Positions 51,068 through 60,784 of a stretch of 64,000 nt of DNA are shown in pieces. The notes under the pieces were generated by a model. It was given only the letters and a program-made list of their open reading frames with translations, was not told the DNA's origin and made no database searches. Made by a program: the position numbers and the translations under genes. Source of the stretch: Astropecten irregularis. Its lineage: Eukaryota > Echinodermata > Asteroidea > Paxillosida > Astropectinidae. Where the stretch lies: positions 12,972,431 through 13,036,430 of the forward strand of contig OZ020264.1 in NCBI GenBank assembly GCA_963971285.1. The letters run 5' to 3'. How positions within the stretch are numbered: the first letter of the stretch is position 1; every line of letters begins with the position of its first letter.

Positions 51068-51386
51068 TTAAAGGGCGTGTACATTGTACAATGTACGGTG
51101 CCACTGCCAGGTAACATAACAGCACAACATTTGAGCACAGTCGGACATTTTGTGTCCTCAGTGAAAATAGCAAAACAAACGACTCACTTTTTCTTATAAA
51201 TCATAAAGAATGGTTTTGATCTTACCCCGAGATCAAAGCTGTTTTCAGTCTTTGTTTTACTAGGCTGGATAAATACAATATTTCCGGCGGAAATATTGTA
51301 ACGGTTTGTTTCCACCAGCACCATCATAATATCCTGAAAGTAAATCTGTGAACATTTCTGTCCAAATGGGACCACTGTACCTTTAA
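51068..51386. repeat. MITE, family B
   Basis: TTTAAAGGGCGTGTACATTG on the left and GACCACTGTACCTTTAA on the right. Internal CACCAGCACCATCATAATAT and GATCTTACCCCGAGATC are present. It ends about 220 bp before the zinc-finger start codon. Confidence 0.7.
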
Positions 51387-51604
51387 GAGAGAAAGATGAT
51401 TATGTTCACGTGTTTGTAGATATTAAAACTGCTCCTTCTTCTAAATTCATTTCACAGTTATAATTGATGAGCTACAAGGCTGAGGAATCATCTACATGAC
51501 CGCCTATTGTTGCATGTTCGAACAAATAAAGCATCCCACATCATAAAACACTTCTTCCATGATTTGCGTGCAATACCGAAGTTGACATGTATAAATTATA
51601 CGCC

Positions 51605-53671
51605 ATGGAAAAATCGAACAAGACAAAAAACTTCGCTTGCACCTACTGCATCAAGAGGTTTGCCAGCCAGTTCAGACTAAACCGCCATGTAAGATGTCAC
51701 ACCAACGAAAGACCGTTCCCTTGTGAGAAATGTGGGAGGGCGTTTAGGGAAAGTGGACATGTCAAGAAGCATTTAGAGGTATGTCCCGCTAACAACGCTG
51801 CACGAGAGGCTAAGCCTCCCGTAAGGACGAAGAGGTCATCAAAGCGGAAAAGGAGATCTGAGAAGCGGACTGGGGATGTTTGGGCTTGCAGTTGCGGTAT
51901 GGCCTTCCTGAAGAGGTCAACGCTTCGCGAGCACAGGCGGACAACCCATGCCGGGCTTAAGGTATGCAAGTGTGGGATAGTCGTGAAGGAGAACGAAAAG
52001 CGTAGCCACAAGTTACGTTGCCCGGCAATGCTTTCCTCTGAGACGCCGCCGAGACTCAGGCCCGTGAAAAAGCCCAACGCTGATGTTGTTGTCGTGAGCA
52101 CAAGTTTCACTTGCAGCTTGTGCAGTCGCTCATTCATATCGGCAGATCAGCTTCAGTCTCATATTAGACGAAGGCATCCGGAAGCTGCAGCAGCCGTGTC
52201 CTCTCCACCACGCCCAACGACGTTCACTTCAAATTTTGCCGATCATTCGTATGCTTCAAACGGCTCTCCACAGAAAGCGTCACCGAAATTGGCAACACGA
52301 ACATCAGCGGTGACCAAAAAAGCCCGTGCCCCACCGAAATCCACTCTCAAGCGTTGTACGGAGTGTAAAAAGTATGTGGGGAGGACAAGTTTCAACCATC
52401 ACCAGATGTTTCACAAATTGACTCGTATCAATAAGAAATATCTGGCCGGGTTCATCTCGTCCGCTGGTAAGGTGTACCTGTGCAGGTACATCACCTGTTC
52501 CGTGGCATTCCGCAGTTTGGAAGAGCTGACCAAACACGAGGTTGTCCACACTGGCGCCAAGCCTTACGTGTGCGGTGCTTGTGATGAGCAGAGCATCACC
52601 AGGCGCCAGCACAACACGCATGTCGTCCAGTGCAGCTCTGGCCACTTGATGAAGAATCCATGTGGCCAATGCGGTAAATTCTTCCAGAGACTCAAACTAC
52701 TCTGGCAGCACTACAAGAGCCACCGCCCCAACGTGACCGAAGGCTACACCTGCGGACACTGCGGTGAATATTTCAACAGCAGACTGGAGTTGAATGGACA
52801 CCACACGGACACCCATCAGATCATCCAGCCGATCCACAGGGGTCTCAAATCGAAGAACGACTCTTCCCCGAAGAAGCAGGAACCTGGCAGTGGTTTACTC
52901 GATCAAACTCGTGCCTACCTCCAGACAATGTCCAAAGTAGCTCAGTCTAGCTCTGCTACAAAGCCTGCAGCTAGTTCTGGAGGAATGATCGAGCCCGGAG
53001 AGCAACTTGGGGACTTGGGGGAGAACATCACTTTTAACTGCATGTACTGCGATAAGAGTTTCCACAAGGAAAGCCGCATGATCAAGCACGAGCGAGTCCA
53101 CACGATGAAGAAACCCCACGTGTGCCACATCTGTGGAAAAGCCTTCACGTCCAAGCACAAAGTGAAGAGGCACCTGAGGAAAAAGTGCGGTGTAGGCTCC
53201 CTGGAAGGCGATGACCTAAAAGTGTCTACCCTTTGGGGACTCCCTGAAAAAAACGCCTATGTTGACGATGAGGTGATCAGCATCGCCTCCTCCCCATCCC
53301 CCTCCCCCTCCCCGACCCCTTCCCCTTCCCTTGCTCCACCTCCGCCTTCTGGCCCAGACTTGGCCCAATCACTCGTTCAGATACAGAAGCTAGACCCGGT
53401 GACTGTGGTGAATCAGTCCGCCAGCTCATTACCGGGCCAGGTCGTCAATACTTTCAGCACCACCAATAACATCGTCTACAACGCCGTTGAAAACATGCCG
53501 ACCGTCTGTGACCAAGTTTACCTGATCCAGTACGATCGCTCGCATAGTGGACCGTTGAACATCACCATTCCCGTGCCCAGTGCGTTGGCCAGAGCCTCCA
53601 TCAGAATCCTGCCCACTGGACAAAGTGAGCCAGCCAATCCAGTCCCGATGAAGCTGGAGCGAGTGCTATAA
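51605..53671 (+). CDS. C2H2 zinc-finger protein, single coding exon, 688 aa
   Basis: Probable nuclear DNA-binding protein. The ATG at 51605 is set in GCCATGG, a near-ideal start context; an in-frame ATG at 51587 has a weaker context. Fingers in order (residues approximate): FACTYCIKRF..RHVRCH (9-31), FPCEKCGRAF..HLEVC (37-59), WACSCGMAF..RRTTH (90-112), a short CxC..HKLRC, FTCSLCSRSF..RRRH (162-184), CTECKKYVG..HQMFH, YLCRYITCSVAF..HEVVH, YVCGACDEQ..HVVQC, CGQCGKFF..HYKSH, YTCGHCGEYF..HTDTH, FNCMYCDKSF..HERVH and HVCHICGKAF..LRKKC. Only the first pair has a TGEKP-like linker (TNERPF). Basic and Ser/Pro-rich spacers, including a SPSPSPSPTPSPS run near 555-575, separate them. The fold class is certain; the orthologue is not recognised. 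Confidence 0.88.
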   Translation: MEKSNKTKNFACTYCIKRFASQFRLNRHVRCHTNERPFPCEKCGRAFRESGHVKKHLEVCPANNAAREAKPPVRTKRSSKRKRRSEKRTGDVWACSCGMAFLKRSTLREHRRTTHAGLKVCKCGIVVKENEKRSHKLRCPAMLSSETPPRLRPVKKPNADVVVVSTSFTCSLCSRSFISADQLQSHIRRRHPEAAAAVSSPPRPTTFTSNFADHSYASNGSPQKASPKLATRTSAVTKKARAPPKSTLKRCTECKKYVGRTSFNHHQMFHKLTRINKKYLAGFISSAGKVYLCRYITCSVAFRSLEELTKHEVVHTGAKPYVCGACDEQSITRRQHNTHVVQCSSGHLMKNPCGQCGKFFQRLKLLWQHYKSHRPNVTEGYTCGHCGEYFNSRLELNGHHTDTHQIIQPIHRGLKSKNDSSPKKQEPGSGLLDQTRAYLQTMSKVAQSSSATKPAASSGGMIEPGEQLGDLGENITFNCMYCDKSFHKESRMIKHERVHTMKKPHVCHICGKAFTSKHKVKRHLRKKCGVGSLEGDDLKVSTLWGLPEKNAYVDDEVISIASSPSPSPSPTPSPSLAPPPPSGPDLAQSLVQIQKLDPVTVVNQSASSLPGQVVNTFSTTNNIVYNAVENMPTVCDQVYLIQYDRSHSGPLNITIPVPSALARASIRILPTGQSEPANPVPMKLERVL

Positions 53672-53799
53672 GCTGCTAGCACACTGTACCCCTAACTCGC
53701 TTACAGTTCCTGCTCTGTGGTTGGTTGACTGCAATTCGGACGTCATCAAGTAGTGCTGTTTTATGCAAGGATTGTAGAACAACGCGTATTAAAATCCAC

Positions 53800-54025
53800 G
53801 GGCCAATTTCATGGAGCTGTTAAGCACACAAAAAATTGCTTAGCACAAAAATGTCCTGCTCAATAAAACAAACCACCATTAAAAAATCCATTTGATATCC
53901 ATGGTCAGCGAAGCGGCCAAAGAACAAACGCTAGTGATACACAACATATGGACATTTGGTAGTTAATCCTGTTTCTGTTAAGACAGAAATTTCATGGTTA
54001 GCAATTTTCTTGTCCTAAGCAGGGC
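53800..54025. repeat. Foldback element, family D
   Basis: GGGCCAATTTCATGGAGCTG on the left and AGCAGGGCCAAGAAATGGCC on the decayed right. Internal GCTTAGCACAAAAATGTCCT and CAATAAAACAAACCACC are shared. Its AATAAA lies 190 bp after the zinc-finger stop and could serve as a poly(A) signal. Confidence 0.65.
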
Positions 54026-54348
54026 CAAGAAATGGCCACAGGTTTGAACTTCACGCGAATGCTAACTGCAAATCAAAGTGAATGTTCGGATCGATACTGA
54101 TGTGCGAAGTTGATGTCACATAATGCTTTGCTTCGTAGTTTGCATGTAATTTAGCCCTGCTTTAAGCAACTTTTGGGCCTCTTTGTAATTGCTGATTAAG
54201 TCGACGTGCTGTCATGAAGGGACAGTAAATAACAAAAAGAACAATATTGAAGCCGTCAAGTAGAAGTAAATATTAATAGTCTAACATGAATGATATTAAT
54301 ATATTGGCCATTGCATCAGATAGGCATACACTAATTTGATTACTGAAG

Positions 54349-54682
54349 TTAAAGGTACAGTACAGGATTGGTATAACATACCCTAACATAAATGTTCATA
54401 TGAAGATGGTGATGGTAGAAACAGCTGAAATATTTCCGTCTGAAATGGTGTATTTCTCCAGAAATGTGTAAAACAAAGACCGAAAACAGTTTTGATCTCG
54501 GGGGCGGGGCATGATCAAAACCATTCTGAATATTTTATCAGAGTTATTTTCTCATCACTCAGACGTCACCGATACTGAGCTCAAATTTTCACAGGTTTAT
54601 TATTTTATGTACATGTTTGATTAGGCCGTGAAAGTTTGAGTGCTGTTCTGTGACCTTTACCAATCATGTATTATACCTTTAA
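54349..54682. repeat. MITE, family B (complete)
   Basis: GTTAAAGGTACAGTACAGGA on the left and CAATCATGTATTATACCTTTAA on the right. GTGTAAAACAAAGACCGAAAAC and GAGCTCAAATTTTCACAGG are internal marks. The rest of 53672-55906 holds no gene; minus-strand AATAAA signals at 55139-55155 may end the centrin-like transcript. Confidence 0.75.
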
Positions 54683-55906
54683 CACATTTAACGTGTGTAT
54701 ATATATTTGTATATAGTTATATAGACCTATTCCTTTTCCTTGTATTTTTTGCCTATAAAAAGAAAGAAAGCTTTGTCGGTCCGTTTTGCATCAAGATGAC
54801 ACCTTTAATTTTCTGACGATCAAAACTAAGTTTTGTAATTGTTTCAACTTTGCTTTTATTCGTAGTTTATTCATTTATTTACTTATTTTCATGACTATTT
54901 GATTTACTTATTGATTTAATTGAATTTGGGAAATGAAAAAGTCTCGGAAAACCCATTGACTCGCGAGTGCGTTCGGGATGTTGTCTCCTGCGTATTGTAA
55001 AGTTGTACTAAAAAATAATTATCCCTCTGAATGACTGTAATATTAATAATTATTATCAAATATATTGTTGTGAAGCCAATATTTGAAAACTAAAAGACAG
55101 AATGGACATTCAAGCTTTCATTTTATGTACACTGTATCTTTATTTGTTCTTTATTACAGAATAATCGTCATGTATTATATTCTTATTATAAAACACTGGC
55201 AAGGAAATCCAGATACTTCTTAGTTAAGAAAAAAAGGAACTAAAAACCAAAACAACGAAAAAAATATACTTCTGCAGGATTTCGGAATCAATTGTCAATT
55301 TCAGCCTCTGCTTCGACATGGCAAGTAGTGATTATAAGAGTACTGTTACTGTTAGATAAAGAGCAGTTTAAGTTTCATACATGATCTTGGTATATTGATC
55401 TAAAAAGTACAGACCTGTTCATTTTGAGGTCGCTTACATCTCCACTCTGACTTTGGTAGCATTTCCATCTAAATGTATTTTGTGGGTTTTTTGTGGCACC
55501 ACATCAGATATAAAAATGACAGGGCAAGTACACAGTCACCAGCCGCCAATGGCTTGGACAAGTAATTTCCAGAATTTACCACTGAAATCTTACATAGCTA
55601 TCTCAGGATTGAAACTTCAAAGAACAACTGAATCCTCAAGCATCATTTAAATGTTGGAAAGCTCTTCTTCGACTCAGTTCAGTGTTCAAGAATCTTCCGA
55701 TAATTCTATAAGCTCACAAGCTAAAAATAAAAACTTCCGAGGCAGAAGAAGAACTGTCTGCATAAGGGAGGGATGCCTCTCACACAAGTTAGGAAGACAA
55801 AGGCTATCTGCTAGGATTGAAATCCTACAAAGTTACGAAACATGTCCCCACTGGCTGGTTTGAGAGTCCAATTTCTTCCGGGCTTTGATCATGATGCTTT
55901 TAAAGG

Positions 55907-58900
55907 CTAGAAGAGATTAGTCTTGAGCATGATGTTGGTGAACTCCTGTAGGTCTACCATGTTGTCTCCATTCTTGTCAGCCTCCTCAATCATGTCCCTG
56001 AGCTCTTGCTCTGTGAATTTAACTCCTGCCTCTCTGCACGCCTTCTTCAGGTTGTCCAAGGTAATACGACCAGTATTATCTGCAATTTATTGAAGTGCAT
56101 AAACAACCATAAGCCAAAGAAAATAAATCTGAATTCTCTGCATGTTACTTGATGAAAAGGACAATGAATTTGGCAGGTGAACTTAGAATCTACTCAATCT
56201 AGTAACAGGTTGCAGCATTGCTAATGCTGCACTTATCTTAAATAATCCTTCGGATATAGTGGTATGTGACTGGTTTCATGGCTTCTGAATGCCAAATGTC
56301 CATGTCCTTCATGATAAAATTACCCAATTTTAATTTACAGTATAAACCAACTTTCTCATAGCATGAAAATAAACCTGAAAACAGATCATTCCTGTTTCGT
56401 TTGCTTTAGATTTGAAGCTTGTACCACAATTTAAACAGCTTTGATAATTTTGGGCATTAAGGAGGATGTTCCTTATTATATGGAGGTAAAATGCATTGTA
56501 TGCTGGTCTAGTATCTTATGTCATAATTGCCTGCGAGGCTTTTTGTTGGGTGTCGACACTCACCGTAATCAAACATTCGGAAACCCTGATTTATCTCGGC
56601 AAAGACGTCCCTGGCTGTTCCTTGTCTGTCAATGATGAACTCCAGAAACTCATTGAAGTCGATGGTCCTGCAAAAAGTCAGACATTGACGAAGCGTGACA
56701 TTTTGTGAATAGTCGGTGACTGCACCTGATCAAGGTGAATATTACAGTTCTGTTTGACCTACTTTTACTGTATGTTTTTTTTATTTCACAGTTCTGCTGA
56801 CCACTAACCTTGACCCTCCTGCATACCACATGCAGTTTACTACACATATTTTTTTCCAAGGTTAAGTGTGGTATCCATAGTATCACAATACACCACAGTG
56901 CGGTTTGTGGTAGTAATGCATGGTTTATGATCCAGTCCCCTTGTGGAGACTATGGTAGTGTGTGGTAAGCAGCTCTTGCCTTAATCAATACAAAGGAAGC
57001 CCTTGCCTTGTTTAGTAAGTGCAGAGGATGCTGAGCACATGAGTGATGCATTGATGGAAATCCATGATGAACATGCACCACAGACCAAATCACTAGCTAT
57101 TTACGTAGATTTCATTCTGTTGTAGATGTAAATCTGATTCATCATCATTTTCATGCCGTCTTTATAGTAAAAGTTGGCCACCATCAACATGGAACTGTTT
57201 TCGCTTTCCAGCAAATCCTTTTGCATCTATGAGCATGTTGTTGCACTACAAATCTTGATTATTTAAAAACAAAATAATAAAAATGCCAATTGTCAAAATG
57301 TCAGCTGCTATCAATTAACCCTTCCTCACTTCTTCCATTCATCTTACCCAGATTTATCCAGGTCCATATCAGCCACCATGGCACGGGCTTGTTGTTTCGT
57401 CAGTTTGAAGCCAAGCGCCCTCATTGTTCTCCGCACAGCGTCCGATCGGATCATGCTAATACAAGGTAATATACAAAACACACATTATGATTTGAGACTA
57501 CTTGAACCCAAATTCTACCCTGCAATCAATTTACAACTTGATCAATCTATGTTTTTAGAGCGAGGATAGGGCCTACATTTTGTCAGATTAAAAAAAAAAA
57601 GTGTTATCATTATTTACCCTTCACTGTCAGCAAATGCATCAAAGACAGTCTTCAGATCGCGGATCTCGTGAGGTGTGAGCTGCTGGAAGGCCTTGGCCGA
57701 GATCTTGCATCCTAGAAACTCCTTCGTGTTCGTGTTCAAATCCACCTTTTCTCCGGTCAATACAGAATTCAACTGCAAAGAAGAAAATAATTACGTATTT
57801 GGAATTGACGGAAATTCAAACCACATCAAATACTTTCTCAGTGGCGGCATTTTGATCCTAAGCAGGATCTTTCTCAAGGCCTTCTTTCATTACTTTTCTG
57901 ACAGCTGAAAGGTATAACCATAACAATCCAACATTTACCCAAAACACCCAACCCAATCAATTTCAAGTTGTGAGTGGCTTCAAAATGCCAAACGAACTTT
58001 ACTGGCGCTGGCAGTGGCACCATACGTATACGGAATTATTTTTCAATATTTCTCAGGGCTCGACCTTAACGCTAGCCCGGCGTACAATGGCAAGTAAAAA
58101 CGGCTGCGGGCTAGTAAAAACCCCTGCCCAACTTGCCCGGCGGGCTAGTTAAAATATGTGTGCCTTTTTCTTCTCGGCCGCGGTGCCCCCTGAAATTGTG
58201 TCTTTTATTTCCCGTAAATTACCAATCTTACATCCACGCAAAAAAAAAGCAGTTTTCCTACCGAGAAAATCCGGCCACGATCCACGGTACCGAGCCCGAC
58301 CTGCCGCAACTGCACCATACAGCGCGCCCACTACATACCGTACCACCATCATCTATACACACGTGGTTATGTTGCATTGCATGCATGCACAGTAGACTTC
58401 CGGACTATTTCGCTGGTGCACGTTTGCTTTGAATTTGAGGCTATTACGTGCGCGGATACCAGGCGTGGAAAAGTCGGTATGCATGCGGCATGTGCTATGT
58501 TTACGTTCTCCATGCGATCGTCATTTTCGGAAGGCGATTCACGATAATCGAGCATGTGAAAAGAGTTTTTCTACTTGGCCAAATGGACAAAATAACCAAC
58601 TGGAATTCAAGCAACATTTAGCTGATCAGGAAAATGCAATTTACGGTACTTTGGAAGTACGGACGGTCAGAATATTTTTACAGGGATCTCGCAACGATAT
58701 GGTCATTCGAGGTATCAAGTTTTCGATCGAGGGTTGGCTGTTACGCCACTTGTACTAGTACTAGCAGCGTGCCTGTACCCATGGAGGAAGGAAATATGAA
58801 ATGAGGTGATTCCCCTCTCCATATCTGTCCCTGTCATTTCACAGGAGTTTTAAGGCGATTCTTCATTATTTTGTACTTGTAGGCTCCAAAACAGTGTTTG

Positions 58901-59495
58901 GCCTCGGTGCCTTTCCTTCATTAAAAAAATGGCCTCTTTGCCTCTGGGTTTGGCCGCAGTGGCCCTAAAATGTCCACTTTCTTGGGGCCAAAATGGCAGT
59001 GCCCTAAAATCATTGAAATTTGAGGCCTGATCGCTTCTGATTCGCACCTTGAAAGAATTTCGTGATTGACTCGCCATGTCCGAGTGCAAAATCGATGTAT
59101 TTGAGCATGGTGCTCCAGAGAAGAAACGTTTTTTTAATGGATCGATTTAAGAAGAACATCCCGACTCCACTACCAGCGACAGTGATTTGTAGCCAATGAT
59201 GAACAAAAGTCAAAAACCTGTTTTAATTGTTTGGTTTTTTTTTCACATATTTCATGGGCTAGTAAAAGTCTCTGCGGGCTAGTAAAAAACACAATTTACT
59301 AGCCCGGCGGGCTACAGTCAGAAAAAATAAAGGGCAAGCCCTGATATTTCTCCATCGAAAAGTTCGGGTTTAGTCCCCTACCTTTTGCTTATAAGATGCA
59401 TTTGTTCTGTCTTCACTCTTTTTCGGCGTACTGGAATCATCACTTTCATTTACAGTAGGTTTACTCCTTTTCTTTTTACCTTTGGTGGAAGACAT
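55907..59495 (-). CDS. Centrin-like EF-hand calcium-binding protein, 217 aa
   Basis: Probable centrosome/basal-body protein of the centrin (caltractin) family. Exons in minus order: 59495-59382, 57772-57618, 57455-57348, 56667-56564, 56079-55907; GT/AG borders, 654 bp including the stop. Residues 1-38 are a basic, Ser/Lys-rich tail (MSSTKGKKKRSKP). Four EF-hand units follow. The first (FDAFADSEGGMIRSDA) lacks most calcium ligands. The second (DLDKSGTIDFNE) is canonical. The third (DYDNTGRITLDN) has N in place of the final Glu. The fourth (DKNGDNMVDLQE) is canonical. MRALGF and FRMFD are centrin-like marks. At 217 aa it is longer than ordinary centrins (about 170), mostly because of the N-terminal ~85 residues. 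A centrin-related paralogue rather than centrin 1-3 is likely. Confidence 0.88.
56205..56300 (+). mobile_element. 5' part of the SINE seen at 12556
   Basis: GCATTGCTAATGCTGCAC, GGATATAGTGGTATGTG and TCATGGCTTCTGAATGCCAAA match 12556-12650. The tRNA-like part is missing here. A scrap of it (GGCTTCAAAATGCCAAACGAAC) recurs near 57977. It lies in a centrin-like gene intron. Confidence 0.55.
57847..57882 (-). repeat. GATCCTGCTAGGATC hairpin repeat (decayed)
   Basis: The minus strand reads GGCCTTGAGAAAGATCCTGC then TTAGGATCAAAATG. Stem intact, GAAAC tail changed. It lies in the first intron of the centrin-like gene. Confidence 0.5.
58054..59343. mobile_element. hAT-like non-autonomous DNA transposon, 1290 bp, with 8-bp target duplication
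   Basis: The element begins CAGGGCTCGACCTTAACG and ends TAAAGGGCAAGCCCTG. ATATTTCT lies directly before (58046-58053) and after (59344-59351), an 8-bp duplication typical of the hAT superfamily, as are the CAGGG/CCCTG tips. Subterminal GGGCTAGTAAAAA and GCCCGGCGGGCTA motifs repeat near both ends. No transposase frame is recognised, so it depends on another copy. It lies in intron 1 of the centrin-like gene. Confidence 0.82.
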
Positions 59496-60784
59496 TTTTA
59501 TTCTCACGAATTAAAAAAGTTGTGTACAACAAACAAAACCACGGCGACGATGTGGGTGTGGTTGTTGGAATTTCTTTTCTCCAGTGATCCAGTGCGTTTT
59601 GTGCACGTTGAGGGCGCACTTCACGGCTATTCTTTCGAAACTTTTATTATAATGAATTGTTCCATGGCTGGATTATAATTATTGGTAAATCTCTCCAAAA
59701 TATTAGCAATGAAGTGGAAACTATCTATAACAATGTAGTAACAACTTAATTGTATATGATTTTCTTGCAAATTGTGGTTAAAGCCATTGGAAATTGGGGG
59801 AAAATAAATTAATTAAACTAGCCTTTGAATTAAAGTTTGATGATAAAGATCCTGCTAGGATCGAAACATCAGGCCCTCATAACTCCAAGCATTATATATA
59901 ATTATTTCAGGTCATTATTTTGGCGGATGAGCAGTTTACAGCTGCCCTTGTTCTAAGTGACCTAAATTGTGTTTGTTTGATTAATTATATTGCCCAACCA
60001 GTAGAAAGTTATGCGAGGTTCTGAAATCTTGCAAAGTGTGCAGTTTCAAGGGTTTCATGGGGTGCATTAATAATGAATAATTATCAATAATTTTTCATTT
60101 TGAATATGAAGAACTTTAAATTGAAATAATTAACCGGCATGAATATTTCCCTTCCTAGATCTTCAATTACTAACTACTTTGACAAGCAGAGGGTGCTGAA
60201 AGAAAGAAAAGAGCACTAGATCAAAAGGTAAAGTTGATATCCGTTTGTTTTATTGCTTTTAAAGACAAAATAATCTCCACATAACTTCAGTCTTCCAATG
60301 AGGATTAACGATTCTCATGCTTGGGAGTGTCTAATGAGAATACCTTGTGTTTCCAATATTCTGCAACCATCCTTTATTTGACATATTTCGTTCAAACAAT
60401 AATCCTTTGTTTCAAATTCAAAGTTACCAGAGGCACAAAAGCAATTTATTATCAAGTTTTTTATTCACCTTAACTGATACCCAACAAATTGAAAGATGCT
60501 GAGAGTACATCTTTAACCTAGCCTGTTTCACACAGCCACCTGACAGCTGTTTCAGCTTTTCAGCTTGGCATGTAGACCACCCCTCCTCAAGTTGCTCAAG
60601 CCCAAGCAAAATTACCACCTAATAATTTATATCATTTTGTTTTCAGTCTGTCAAATGAAATTAGTTTTTTTGATATATATTTTCATCTTGACAATTAATC
60701 ATACTCTTTATAAAAATAGTATGCAATTCTGAAAATAATATGAGTGTTTTGGAAGCAAGGTAAGGTGACATGATACTTGGGGCG
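59496..60784. other. Intergenic region between the centrin-like gene and PUS3
   Basis: It holds the promoter of the centrin-like gene (right of 59495) and the 3' end of PUS3. A hairpin repeat at 59838 is the only clear element. The rest is AT-rich with no supported gene. AATAAA on the minus strand occurs near 60440-60450 (TTTATT on plus) as a possible PUS3 signal. Confidence 0.55.
59838..59876 (+). repeat. GATCCTGCTAGGATC hairpin repeat (best single copy)
   Basis: TGATGATAAA is followed by the perfect stem GATCCT-gct-AGGATC and GAAACATCAGGCCC. It is intergenic. Confidence 0.65.

Larger units (their letters stand above)
46354..51604. other. Intergenic region between the SRCR and zinc-finger genes
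   Basis: No recognisable gene on either strand. It contains MITEs at 46391, 50098, 50705 and 51068, two small foldbacks (47746, 48362) and a GTAC-rich stretch (49080-49900). SRCR transcripts must end here; an AATAAA occurs near 48222. A TTTCACAG site near 51450 could be the acceptor for a zinc-finger 5'UTR intron. Confidence 0.6.

Noticed and set aside
51587-51604. Upstream ATG of the zinc-finger gene
   Set aside because: The next in-frame ATG at 51605 is in a GCCATGG context; the upstream one is in a weak context.
58133-58758. Open frames inside the hAT-like element as a transposase
   Set aside because: No hAT catalytic or dimerisation motifs are visible and the frames are short and overlapping.
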